Shown piece by piece: positions 1 to 7,234 of a stretch of 11,753 bases of DNA. The notes under the pieces are model-generated. The model saw only the letters and a list, made by a program, of their open reading frames with translations, was not told the origin of the DNA and searched no databases. The translations under genes were made by a program, and so were the position numbers. Numbering within the stretch: position 1 is the first letter of the stretch; every line of letters begins with the position of its first letter. Source of the DNA: Thermoleophilia bacterium (lineage in GTDB: Bacteria; Actinomycetota; Thermoleophilia; Gaiellales; SKUG01); NCBI GenBank assembly GCA_025964405.1, contig JAOPYW010000142.1, forward strand, positions 1-11,753. Reading direction: 5' to 3'.

Positions 1-504
1 GACGCCGCGGGCGTGATGGTCGTCGACGACTACGCGCACCATCCCACCGAGGTCGCCGTGACGATCGCTGCGGCCCGCGAGCGTGCGGAGCCCCGCGGCG
101 GGCGCGTGATGGTGGTGTTCCAGCCGCACCTGTACAGCCGCACCAAGGCGCTCTGGCGCGAGTTCGCGACCGCGCTCGCGACGGCCGATCGTGCGTGGGT
201 GCTCCCGATCTACGGCGCACGTGAGACGCCGGTCGACGGGGTCGATGAACTGCTCATCGCCAACCAGCTCGTGGAGCAGGCACCAGACGTCTACGCCGGG
301 CATGGCGTCGCCGATGCTGCGACGGGCGACGTCGGTACCATCCTCGACGAGCTCATGGCTGGCGACGTCCTCATCACGATGGGCGCGGGAAGCATCACCG
401 CGCTCGCCCCACGACTGTACGCAGCGCTCCAGGCGCGCGACGGTGACGCCAGTGTGCGCCCGGCAACGAACGCCGACGCGGGTACGGGTGCCAGTGGTGA
501 CTGA
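1..504 (+). CDS. murC: UDP-N-acetylmuramate--L-alanine ligase MurC, C-terminal part (5' end outside window)
   Basis: MurC joins L-alanine to UDP-N-acetylmuramic acid using ATP, the first step of peptide-stem synthesis in the cytoplasm. Only the last 167 codons are present and the reading frame is open to the first base of the window, so the start lies upstream. The visible part is the C-terminal Mur ligase domain. It contains the motif DDYAHHPTE near the edge, then VVFQPHLYSRTKAL, VLPIYGARETPV and GDVLITMGAGSI, all typical of MurC and distinguishing it from MurD, MurE and MurF. The last 20 or so residues are a non-conserved acidic and Ala-rich tail. The stop codon overlaps the start of murB by 8 nt, which suggests translational coupling in a division and cell-wall operon. 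The identification is secure; the N-terminal and ATP-binding parts cannot be judged. Confidence 0.97.
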   Translation, partial: DAAGVMVVDDYAHHPTEVAVTIAAARERAEPRGGRVMVVFQPHLYSRTKALWREFATALATADRAWVLPIYGARETPVDGVDELLIANQLVEQAPDVYAGHGVADAATGDVGTILDELMAGDVLITMGAGSITALAPRLYAALQARDGDASVRPATNADAGTGASGD

Positions 505-1465
505 GGCCCCGCACCAGCCGAGCTGGCTCGAGCACGACGTGCCGCTCCACAAGCTGACCACGATCGGCACGGGTGGCCCCGCGCGCAACTTCGCGAAGGT
601 CGAGACGGCCGCGCAGCTCGCCGAGGCCCTCGCGTGGGCCGGCGCGCGCGACCTGCCGATCGCGACCGTCGGCCTGGGCTCGAACACGCTCATCTCCGAC
701 GACGGCTTCGACGGGTTGGCGATTCGGCTCGCGGGCGAGCTCGCGTCGATCGACATCGACGCTGCAACACACCGCGTGGTGCTGGGCGGAGGAGCATCGC
801 TCGCAGCGACGGTCAGGTTGTGCCGCGAGGCCGGCGTGGCCGGGTTCGAGTTCGCGAGCGCGATTCCGGGCACGGCCGGCGGCGCGCTCAAGATGAATGC
901 AGGCGCCTACGGCAGCGAGATGAAGGATGTCGTCACGAGCGCGACCCTCGTCGACGCGCACGGCGTGCACGAGGTGGTACCCGCCGACCTCGACATGACC
1001 TACCGACACACCAACATCGGGTGGGGCACGATCGTCGCGCAGGTGGTGCTGCAGCTCGAGGCCGGCGAGCCCGAAGCGATCAAGGAGCGCGTGCGCGAGT
1101 TCCAGGGCCGGCGCACCGACACGCAGCCGCGAGCCGCCCGGTCGTTCGGCAGCGTCTTCCAGAACCCGAGCGTGGCAGGGGCGGGTGCGCCGAGCGACGT
1201 GTTCGTCGAAGGACGCCTCCTGGGGGCGGGTGCACTGATCGAGCGGGCCGAACTCAAGGGGCACCGCATCGGTGGCGCGCGCATCTCGCCCAAGCACGGC
1301 AATTTCATCGAGAACGACGAGGGCGGCACGACGGCTGACATCATCGCGCTCATCGAGCTGGCGCGGGCCGAGGTGCTCGCGCGCTTCGACGTGCTGCTGC
1401 ACACCGAGGTGCACCTGCTCGAGCCCGGCGGATATCGACTCCTGCACGACGGGACGGTGGAGTAG
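497..1465 (+). CDS. murB: UDP-N-acetylenolpyruvoylglucosamine reductase MurB
   Basis: MurB reduces UDP-GlcNAc-enolpyruvate to UDP-MurNAc with NADPH and FAD in the cytoplasm, two steps before peptidoglycan lipid intermediates. From the GTG at 497 the protein is 322 residues, normal for the family. Visible motifs are the FAD-binding GLGSNTLI (about 59-66), IPGTAGGALKMNAGAYG (from about 123), YRHT with Arg170, SFGSVFQNP with the probable proton-donor Ser219, AGALIERAELKGHRIGGA, and LHTEVHLLEP with Glu304. These match the Arg, Ser and Glu active-site residues known in MurB, and the SVFQNP form fits type II enzymes. GTG codons at 488 and 494 are alternative starts; 497 gives the shortest tail and overlaps the murC stop. 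No clear Shine-Dalgarno sequence is seen, so coupling to murC translation is likely. The 3' end shares one base with the GTG of ftsQ (TAGTG). Confidence 0.97.
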   Translation: MTEAPHQPSWLEHDVPLHKLTTIGTGGPARNFAKVETAAQLAEALAWAGARDLPIATVGLGSNTLISDDGFDGLAIRLAGELASIDIDAATHRVVLGGGASLAATVRLCREAGVAGFEFASAIPGTAGGALKMNAGAYGSEMKDVVTSATLVDAHGVHEVVPADLDMTYRHTNIGWGTIVAQVVLQLEAGEPEAIKERVREFQGRRTDTQPRAARSFGSVFQNPSVAGAGAPSDVFVEGRLLGAGALIERAELKGHRIGGARISPKHGNFIENDEGGTTADIIALIELARAEVLARFDVLLHTEVHLLEPGGYRLLHDGTVE

Positions 1466-3060
1466 TGGCGCGCGCCCCACGAGAGCCGCGTGCGCCGCGT
1501 GACCCGAAGGTCGCGGAGGAGCGGCGAGCGCGACTGCAGCGTGAGCGCGAACGCGCCCGAGCCGCCGAGGCGGCTGCACCGAAGCGGGAGCGACCTGCGA
1601 AGCCGGCGCGCGCGAAGCGTGTCGTGCAACCGCCCGTGGCGAAGTCTGGACCTACCCGGTCGGGTGCCGCGCGACCGAGCGGCGCGACTGCTCGTGGAGG
1701 CGCAGCGACGCGCGTGCAGCACGAGGGGCTCGTCGGCTGGGCCACCCGCTCGGTGCGCGAGCTGCCCGGGCGCATTGTCCAGGCGCTGCTCGGGTTCATC
1801 GAGGAGGTCGGGCGCGTGTTCGCCGGCATCGGGCGCGGCGTGCTGCGCATGGTGCCGGGTGGATCGCTCCTGCTGCGCCGCACGGCCCCGACCGACGCGG
1901 TCGACGGTGGTGCACGGGCGTCGAGCGCGGGGAGCGACTGGCTCGACTCACCGCCACGTGGGCGCGCGGGCGCGGGGCGTGCGGGCCTCGGGGATGCGGA
2001 GCTCAAGGCACGTGCGCGGCGACGGACGATGCTCGTGCGCCGCCTGCGCGTGGCCGGTGCGGCGCTGGCACTCGTGCTGCTCGCGATCGGCGCCTACGTG
2101 GTGCCGCGCGCCCACGTGTTCGACGTCGGACACGTGGAGATCGAGGGCGCGAGCGCGGTCAGCGACCTCGCGGTGCGCCAGCGCGTCGACTCGCTGCTCG
2201 CCGGCCAGACGATCTTCACGGTGGACGAGGCCGCGATCGCGCGCCGCATCGAGGAGCTGCCGTTCGTGCGCTCGGTCGCGGTCGACCACCACCTGCCCGA
2301 CGGGCTCGGCATCCGCATCGTGGAATACCGGCCGCTCGCGCTCGCGTGTGGCGACAAGGCGTGCTGGCTGGTCGCGCCCGACGGACGCATCCTCACCAAG
2401 GTCTCGGCGTCGGAGTGGCGCGGACGCGTGCCGGTCGTGCGGCTGGAGTCGACGAGCAAGGTGCGACCGGGGGTACGCCTGCCACAGGAGCCCGGGCTTG
2501 CGCTCCTGCTCGCGGTGCCGCACGACTCGACCCTCGACTTCGCCACCATCGACGTGTCGCCCTACTCGGTCGTCGCGACGACGGGAGAGGGCATCGAGGT
2601 GCGCTTCGGCCGCGCCGAGCACTTCGCGTCGAAGCTCGCGGCGGCGGAGCGGATCCTGACCTCGGCGAGCGCACGGGCGCATCCGCTGGCGTACGTCGAC
2701 GTCTCGGTGCCGTCGAACCCTGCGACCTGCTACCAGGCGGATGCGCTGTGTCGCGACGCGCCGACCACGACGGAGGTCGCCGAGGCCCACGCCACGAAGG
2801 TCGCGGCCCAGAAGCACGTCGCGGCGCTCCTGAAGTCGGGCGCGCCGCAGCAGGAGGTCGACGAGGCGACGTTCGCGATGAACAACCCGGAGCTGGTGAT
2901 GGATGCCCCCGGTGGCGACGCGACCAGCACGTCGGACGGTGCCGCATCGGATGATTCCCCCGCGGCGGGCGGAGCGTCCGACGCGCGATCCGCCGATGCG
3001 ACAGGAACCGCAGCACAGGCGCCGAAAGATGCGTTCGAGGCGGCCACTCGAGCCGAGTGA
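1465..3060 (+). CDS. ftsQ: Cell division protein FtsQ (POTRA domain) with long N- and C-terminal extensions
   Basis: FtsQ is a bitopic membrane protein that links early and late divisome proteins. The 531 residues are about twice the usual bacterial length. Residues 1-85 are Arg-, Ala- and Pro-rich and probably disordered in the cytoplasm. Residues about 86-137 look like amphipathic helix, with several Trp, Leu, Ile and Phe residues. One membrane segment lies at about 195-212 (core VAGAALALVLLAIGAYVV). A POTRA domain follows from about 219 (FDVGHVEIEGASAV) to about 290 (IVEYRPLAL), then the FtsQ/DivIB beta domain to about 430. The last 100 residues are an Ala-, Asp- and Ser-rich tail. Four cysteines lie outside the membrane (295, 300, 422, 429) and could form disulfides. 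The GTG start overlaps the murB stop by one base. Position between murB and ftsZ supports the call. The function of the extensions is unknown. Confidence 0.93.
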   Translation: MARAPREPRAPRDPKVAEERRARLQRERERARAAEAAAPKRERPAKPARAKRVVQPPVAKSGPTRSGAARPSGATARGGAATRVQHEGLVGWATRSVRELPGRIVQALLGFIEEVGRVFAGIGRGVLRMVPGGSLLLRRTAPTDAVDGGARASSAGSDWLDSPPRGRAGAGRAGLGDAELKARARRRTMLVRRLRVAGAALALVLLAIGAYVVPRAHVFDVGHVEIEGASAVSDLAVRQRVDSLLAGQTIFTVDEAAIARRIEELPFVRSVAVDHHLPDGLGIRIVEYRPLALACGDKACWLVAPDGRILTKVSASEWRGRVPVVRLESTSKVRPGVRLPQEPGLALLLAVPHDSTLDFATIDVSPYSVVATTGEGIEVRFGRAEHFASKLAAAERILTSASARAHPLAYVDVSVPSNPATCYQADALCRDAPTTTEVAEAHATKVAAQKHVAALLKSGAPQQEVDEATFAMNNPELVMDAPGGDATSTSDGAASDDSPAAGGASDARSADATGTAAQAPKDAFEAATRAE

Positions 3061-3084
3061 TCGGCGAGCATCTGGCGGGGCGTC

Positions 3085-3112
3085 TAGTATCCCCCGAAAT
3101 CGAGTGTACGAT
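3085..3112 (+). promoter_or_regulatory. Candidate promoter -10 elements upstream of ftsZ
   Basis: The 78-nt ftsQ-ftsZ gap is the only sizeable gap in the cell-wall cluster and is less GC-rich than its surroundings. It holds two -10-like hexamers, TAGTAT (3085-3090) and TACGAT (3107-3112). Neither has a good -35 hexamer at the usual 16-18 nt distance. The second would put the transcript start about 20 nt before the ATG. A separate ftsZ promoter is common in bacteria, but here it is inferred from weak hexamers only. Confidence 0.4.
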
Positions 3113-3138
3113 CGAACGAGAAAGTGGAGCAGCACGGC

Positions 3139-4257
3139 ATGCCCATGCAGGACAGCTCAAAGAATTACCTCGCAGTGATCAAGGTGGTCGGCGTGGGTGG
3201 TGGCGGCACGAACGCCGTCAACCGCATGGTCGACGCCGGCTTGCGCGGCGTGGAGTTCATCGCGGTCAACACCGATGCGCAGGCGCTGCTCATGTGCGAC
3301 GCGCAGGTGAAGATCCACATCGGGTCGAAGCTCACGCGCGGCCTGGGTGCGGGCGCCGAGCCGACCATCGGCCAGGAAGCCGCGATGGAGAGTCGCGACG
3401 AGCTCAAGGAAGCCCTCAAGGGTGCTGACATGGTCTTCGTCACCGCGGGCGAGGGCGGCGGCACCGGCACGGGCGCGGCGCCCGTGGTCGCAGAGATCGC
3501 ACGCGAGTTGGGTGCCCTCACGGTCGGCGTCGTCACGAAGCCGTTCATGTTCGAGGGCAACAAGCGCATGCAGAGTGCCGAGAGCGGCATCGGCACGCTC
3601 AAGGAGAAGGTCGACACGCTCATCGTCATCCCGAACGACAAGCTGCTGCAGGTCGTGGGCAAGGATACGTCGATCGTCGATGCCTTCCGCGTGGCCGACG
3701 ACGTGCTCCGCCAGGGCGTGCAGGGCATCACCGACCTGATCACGGTCCCCGGCCTCATCAACCTCGACTTCGCCGACGTGCGCACGATCATGCGCGACGC
3801 GGGCTCGGCCCTCATGGGCATCGGCACCGCCAGCGCCGAGAACCGAGCTGCCGAGGCCGCGAAGAGCGCCATCTCGAGCCCGCTGCTCGAAGCGAGCGTC
3901 GAGGGCGCGACGGGCATCCTCCTCAACATCACGGGCGGACCCGACCTGGGCCTGTTCGAGGTGAACGAGGCAGCCGAGATCGTGTCGAGCGCAGCCGACT
4001 CCAGCGCGAACATCATCTTCGGCGCCGTCATCGACGAGGCCATGGGCGACGAGGTGCGCGTCACGGTCGTCGCGACCGGCTTCGACCGCAAGGGCGGAGC
4101 CCAGCGTCCGGCACGCCACATGGCGGGTCGACCGCTCGACGAGCCGCGCTACGGCCGCGGTCCGAGCACTGCACCGTCGACCCGCTCGGGCAACGCGGGC
4201 GCTGCCGAAGCCGGAGATGACGACTTCGACATCCCCGCCTTCCTGCGCGACGAGTAG
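3139..4257 (+). CDS. ftsZ: Cell division protein FtsZ
   Basis: FtsZ is the tubulin-like GTPase that polymerises into the cytokinetic ring at midcell. The 372-residue protein has the GTP-binding start VVGVGGGGTNAVN (from about 16), the tubulin signature GGGTGTG at 106-112, and the T7 synergy loop LINLDFADV with N208, D210 and D213. The conserved C-terminal globular part ends near GDEVRVTVVATGF. A short linker of about 30 residues follows, then the acidic and hydrophobic tail FDIPAFLRDE, the usual docking peptide for FtsZ partners. The ATG at 3139 is chosen because GGAG at 3126-3129 sits 9 nt before it. A GTG at 3124 and an ATG at 3145 are alternatives. No ftsA lies nearby, so another membrane tether such as SepF is expected elsewhere. 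All GTPase residues look intact. Confidence 0.98.
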   Translation: MPMQDSSKNYLAVIKVVGVGGGGTNAVNRMVDAGLRGVEFIAVNTDAQALLMCDAQVKIHIGSKLTRGLGAGAEPTIGQEAAMESRDELKEALKGADMVFVTAGEGGGTGTGAAPVVAEIARELGALTVGVVTKPFMFEGNKRMQSAESGIGTLKEKVDTLIVIPNDKLLQVVGKDTSIVDAFRVADDVLRQGVQGITDLITVPGLINLDFADVRTIMRDAGSALMGIGTASAENRAAEAAKSAISSPLLEASVEGATGILLNITGGPDLGLFEVNEAAEIVSSAADSSANIIFGAVIDEAMGDEVRVTVVATGFDRKGGAQRPARHMAGRPLDEPRYGRGPSTAPSTRSGNAGAAEAGDDDFDIPAFLRDE

Positions 4258-4263
4258 GCCCTG

Positions 4264-5148
4264 ATGCTGGACCACGCCCCGACACTTCCGACCGCACGCC
4301 AGCGTCGGGAGGAGTGCGTGCGCATCGCGCTCGAGGCCGGCGAGCTGCTCAGGTCACGCTTCGGACGGCCCGGTGAGATCCTCGCCAAGGGCGCGACCGA
4401 CGACCTCGAACGCATGTACGACGTGGTCACCGAGGTCGACTTCCTGAGCGAGAAGCTCATCCTCGGCCGCATCGCCGAGCTCGACCCCGGTGCGATCGCA
4501 CTCGCCGAGGAGGGGGGCTACGTGCGCGCCGACGGCGCACCGATCACCGGCCCCGCGGCCGAGCTGCAGCCCGACGACCTCGACGAGGTCTGGCTCATCG
4601 ACCCGATCGACGGCACCATCAACTTCGCGCATGGCGTGCCCCACTTCTGCGTGTCGATCGCCTGCTGGCGGGGCGCACGCCCCGTGGCCGGTGCGATCGT
4701 CGATCCGATGATCGGCGAGACCTTCTCCTTCGAATGGGATGACGCCGTCGCCGGCACCCCGCGCGCGGCGTACCACGACGACGAGGTCGTGCACCTCGGC
4801 GACGGACGCCCCACGATCGACAGCCTGCTGACGATCGGCGGCGGCGGCCCGAAGCTGCGCCCGATCATGCGCCAGTTCCGCTCGTGGCGCCGCATCGGCT
4901 CGGCCGCGCTCGCGCTCGCGTGGGTGGGCGTCGGGCGCTGCGGCGCCTACATCCAGCCGGGCAACCTGAGCCCGTGGGATTGGGGCGTCGGCGCCCCGTT
5001 CGTCGAGGCCGCCGGCGGCGTGGTCACCGATGCAGGGGGCACCAACTGGGCCCCCCGCCTGCACGGCGTGACCGGCGTGATCGCCGGATCCCGGGTCGTG
5101 CACGACACGATCGCCCAGCAGGCAGCCGAGGCCAACGCCAACTGGTGA
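4264..5148 (+). CDS. Inositol-monophosphatase-family Mg2+-dependent sugar/polyol phosphatase
   Basis: This 294-residue protein belongs to the IMPase/FIG superfamily, soluble Mg2+-dependent phosphatases that hydrolyse small phosphate esters such as inositol-1-phosphate, histidinol phosphate or 3'-phosphoadenosine 5'-phosphate. The metal site is complete: TEVD with E57 and D59, the AEE element with E82 and E83, DPIDGTINF with D113 and D116, and WDWGVGAPFVEAAGG with D239. About 30 residues separate E83 from D113, a moderate insertion compared with many family members. The gene starts 6 nt after the ftsZ stop with no clear Shine-Dalgarno sequence, so it is probably co-transcribed and perhaps coupled with ftsZ. 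The substrate cannot be read from the sequence. A histidinol-phosphatase role or an inositol lipid role are both possible. The family call is firm; the exact enzyme is not. Confidence 0.9.
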   Translation: MLDHAPTLPTARQRREECVRIALEAGELLRSRFGRPGEILAKGATDDLERMYDVVTEVDFLSEKLILGRIAELDPGAIALAEEGGYVRADGAPITGPAAELQPDDLDEVWLIDPIDGTINFAHGVPHFCVSIACWRGARPVAGAIVDPMIGETFSFEWDDAVAGTPRAAYHDDEVVHLGDGRPTIDSLLTIGGGGPKLRPIMRQFRSWRRIGSAALALAWVGVGRCGAYIQPGNLSPWDWGVGAPFVEAAGGVVTDAGGTNWAPRLHGVTGVIAGSRVVHDTIAQQAAEANANW

Positions 5149-5175
5149 GAAACGCAGTCTTGGTCGTGCGCCCTG

Positions 5176-5204
5176 TTGCGCACCGCCCAGCGTGCGCGTA
5201 CGGT
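5176..5204 (+). promoter_or_regulatory. Predicted promoter of the secreted hydrolase gene (TTGCGC-17-TACGGT)
   Basis: TTGCGC (5176-5181) and TACGGT (5199-5204) are separated by exactly 17 nt, a housekeeping sigma-factor layout. The transcript would begin near 5211, which rules out an ATG at 5176 as the start of the downstream gene and supports the one at 5242. Inside the spacer, GCGCAC (5178-5183) and GTGCGC (5192-5197) form an inverted repeat. Confidence 0.6.
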
Positions 5205-5228
5205 TCACGTCCCAGCGCCGATTCGCCG

Positions 5229-5243
5229 ATGCCGAGGTGGCAT
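5229..5243 (+). promoter_or_regulatory. Small hairpin carrying the ribosome-binding site and start codon of the hydrolase gene
   Basis: ATGCC (5229-5233) can pair with GGCAT (5239-5243). GAGG of the probable Shine-Dalgarno sequence lies in the 5-nt loop, and two bases of the ATG start codon (5242-5244) lie in the stem. If formed in the mRNA, it could lower initiation. A 5-bp stem is weak and may be chance. Confidence 0.3.
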
Positions 5244-6690
5244 GCACCGCACGACCCCGAGAGTTCGCACCATCGCGCTCGCGTTCATCGCGTGCGTCGC
5301 GGCGTGCCTCGGCTCGTGGAGCGTCGCGCTCGGCGCCGAATCCAGCTCCCCCGCGACCCCGACCGCCGCAGCCACGGGCACCTCGGCCACCGCAGCGACG
5401 TCGGCCGGCCAGCTCGACGCCTACCTCGCCGGCAAGGGCTCGCCGATGGCCGGTTCGGGCAACGCCCTCATGGCGAGCGGTGGACGCTGGCAGATCGATC
5501 CGCGCCTCATCGTCGCGATCGCCGGCGCCGAGTCGAACTTCGGGTCGATCACGTGCGCCCCCTTCAACGCCTGGGGCTACGGATGCCCGAACGGCCCCTA
5601 CGACTTCAGTTCGTGGGCAGACGGCATCGATACGGTCGCGCAGGGCCTGCGCACCAACTACCTGAGCGAGGGACGCGTCTCCGTGGCGCTCATCAACCTC
5701 AAGTACGCCCCGCTCGGCGCGGCGAACGACCCGACCGGCCTCAACAACAACTGGACCGCCAACGTCTCGCGCTTCCTGATCGAACTGGGCGGTGATCCGA
5801 ACGACATCGACACCGGCAGGATCGGTGGCACCCGCCTGCTCGGCCTGCCCCCGGCGCTGGATCCCGTCGCGGCCGCGGCGAGCAGCGCCTTCGACTTCGA
5901 GGAGCCGGTGGCAGCAGCGCCCGCGAGCACGGGCGACGAGGCGGATGCGACGGAGCCCCTCACCGTGCGCGCGGGAGCTCCCGAGCCGCTCGTGGTCGAG
6001 GTGCAGAACACCGGCAGCGCGACGTGGACCTCGAGCAACGTACGCCTGCGCCGCACCGACCTGGAGCCGCGCGTCGTGGGCGCGCCCTACGGTGCACTCG
6101 ATTCGGCCGAGGGCGTGGCCCCGGGGGAGACCGGGCGGTTCATCGTGCCGCTCGCGGCATCGGGCGCCAGTGACGGCAGTGCCCGCACGACGTGGCAGCT
6201 CGAGGGCCCCAGTGGTGCGTTCGGCAGTGCGATCGAGCGCGAGGTGGCGTTCGAGGTTCCGGCCTTCGTCGCGGCTGACGCGCAGGTCGACGTGGCGCCC
6301 GGCAACGGCGGCATCAACCCGGATGCAGCTCCCCTGTCGACCGTCGTGGTGCACGTCCGCAACGCGGGCTCGACCACGTGGACACGCGACGGCGACGAGG
6401 CCGTGCAGCTCGTGGCGCGACTCGCGGCCGGCCAGCCGCTCGGGCACGAGGCCTGGCCCGGTGACATGGTCGCCGCACGGATGCTCGAACGCACGACCGC
6501 GCCCGGCGAGACCGCCAGCTTCGCGTTCCGCGTGCGGGGCGTCGACGGCGGCATCGCCTTCCGGCTCGCACGAGGGGACGTGTACGCCTCCGGCCACCCG
6601 ATCGTGCTGCAGGTGGGCGCCCTCACACCCGATGAGCTCGCACGCCTCGAGGCCGTCGGTGACGGCGACGTCGACGTCACGATCAGCTGA
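5242..6690 (+). CDS. Secreted lysozyme-like/glucosaminidase-type cell-wall hydrolase with two NBR1-type Ig-like domains
   Basis: This is a predicted exported protein of 482 residues. The first 30 or so residues form a signal peptide: an Arg-rich start, the hydrophobic stretch IALAFIACVAACLG, and a likely cleavage after ALG or ALGA. A Thr- and Ala-rich linker follows. Residues about 60-200 resemble lysozyme-like transglycosylase or endo-beta-N-acetylglucosaminidase domains. IAGAESNFG supplies a probable catalytic Glu97, and FNAWGYG, SWADGIDTVAQGL and NDPTGLNNNW follow. C105 and C115 may form a disulfide. Residues about 241-341 match the NBR1-type Ig-like fold (QNTGSATW with W262, then TTWQLEGPSGAFG with W318). 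A second, more divergent copy spans about 355-470 (RNAGSTTW, W380). The protein probably cuts or binds peptidoglycan outside the membrane. The start at 5242 follows from the promoter position and the signal peptide. Exact bond specificity is unknown. Confidence 0.82.
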   Translation: MHRTTPRVRTIALAFIACVAACLGSWSVALGAESSSPATPTAAATGTSATAATSAGQLDAYLAGKGSPMAGSGNALMASGGRWQIDPRLIVAIAGAESNFGSITCAPFNAWGYGCPNGPYDFSSWADGIDTVAQGLRTNYLSEGRVSVALINLKYAPLGAANDPTGLNNNWTANVSRFLIELGGDPNDIDTGRIGGTRLLGLPPALDPVAAAASSAFDFEEPVAAAPASTGDEADATEPLTVRAGAPEPLVVEVQNTGSATWTSSNVRLRRTDLEPRVVGAPYGALDSAEGVAPGETGRFIVPLAASGASDGSARTTWQLEGPSGAFGSAIEREVAFEVPAFVAADAQVDVAPGNGGINPDAAPLSTVVVHVRNAGSTTWTRDGDEAVQLVARLAAGQPLGHEAWPGDMVAARMLERTTAPGETASFAFRVRGVDGGIAFRLARGDVYASGHPIVLQVGALTPDELARLEAVGDGDVDVTIS

Positions 6691-6700
6691 CGAGGGGCGC

Positions 6701-6716
6701 GCCCGCGTCGGCGGGC
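6701..6716 (+). terminator. Possible weak hairpin after the hydrolase gene
   Basis: GCCCGC (6701-6706) and GCGGGC (6711-6716) can pair around the loop GTCG, 11 nt after the stop codon. No T-run follows, so as an intrinsic terminator it is doubtful. It lies between a complete gene and the next promoter, where a terminator would be expected. Confidence 0.3.
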
Positions 6717-6726
6717 CGGTTGCCGT

Positions 6727-6755
6727 TTGCGGCGACGTGCGCCGCCGTGTACCAT
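6727..6755 (+). promoter_or_regulatory. Predicted promoter of the rplU-rpmA-obg block (TTGCGG-17-TACCAT)
   Basis: TTGCGG (6727-6732) and TACCAT (6750-6755) are 17 nt apart, as for a housekeeping sigma factor. Transcription would start near 6762, leaving a leader of about 97 nt before the rplU GTG. GCGGCG (6729-6734) and CGCCGC (6740-6745) form an inverted repeat that overlaps the -35 element and the spacer. The leader (about 6762-6858) shows no named RNA family that I can recognise. Autogenous control by a ribosomal protein is possible but not shown. Confidence 0.6.
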
Positions 6756-6858
6756 TCCACCTTCGATGCCCCGCCGTGGGAGCAGGTAGCGCGCGCTTAC
6801 GTCGCGAGCACGTCCCGCCTGGTGAAGGCGCATCGCACATTCGAAGGAGCAAGGTACC

Positions 6859-7161
6859 GTGTACGCAGTCATCGAGATCGCCGGCAAGCAGCAGCGCGTC
6901 GACCAGGGACGTTGGTTCCTCGTCGACCAGCCCGAGGAGCAGGAGCTCGAGACCCGAGTGCTGCTCGTCGTCGACGGCGACAAGGTCGTGACGGGTGACG
7001 ACGCCCTCAAGGCGAAGATCACGCTGTCGAAGGCCGGCACCGTGCGCATCCGCGGCAAGCGCTCCATGAAGTTCAAGACCAAGGAAGCGCGCAGCTCCAA
7101 GCGCATGCTCGGCTACCGCCGCACGCTCGTGAAGGTCACCTGCGACAAGATCGCGCTCTGA
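6859..7161 (+). CDS. rplU: 50S ribosomal protein L21 (bL21)
   Basis: bL21 binds 23S rRNA in the large ribosomal subunit. The 100-residue length matches the family (about 103). The N-terminal motif YAVIEIAGKQQRV corresponds to the conserved AVIE-GGKQ-V start of L21. The C-terminal part, RIRGKRSMKFKTKEARSSKR followed by MLGYRRTLVKVTCDKI, corresponds to the basic RNA-binding loop and final strand (usually GYRRKQGHRQ-T-VKI). It is rather divergent in the middle but normal in position. The GTG start at 6859 is preceded by AAGGAG (6844-6849) at a 9-nt spacing. Being immediately upstream of rpmA and obg is the standard bacterial order and confirms the call. Confidence 0.95.
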   Translation: MYAVIEIAGKQQRVDQGRWFLVDQPEEQELETRVLLVVDGDKVVTGDDALKAKITLSKAGTVRIRGKRSMKFKTKEARSSKRMLGYRRTLVKVTCDKIAL

Positions 7162-7234
7162 CCCGCACTACCGCAGCACGTCCGTTTTTCCGAATCGCGC
7201 CACACCGGCGCACTGAGCACCAGGGAGTTTCCTC

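Noticed and set aside
191..496. Long N-terminal extension of the murB frame
   Set aside because: It overlaps the conserved MurC coding region in another frame and translates to Ser- and Arg-rich nonsense. The MurB family N-terminus begins near 497.
395..1579. Long minus-strand open frame opposite murB, and similar ones across ftsQ, ftsZ, obg and proA
   Set aside because: Very GC-rich DNA has few stop codons in any frame. The translations are Arg- and His-rich with no family motifs, and the opposite strand carries clear conserved genes.
6788..6797. AGCGCGCGCT palindrome in the rplU leader
   Set aside because: Alternating GC palindromes of this length are expected by chance in such GC-rich DNA, and no repeat of it lies at a meaningful place.
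6720..6858. Small open frame starting before rplU in the leader
   Set aside because: It starts upstream of the predicted transcript start and runs out of frame into rplU. No ribosome-binding site or conserved motif is seen.
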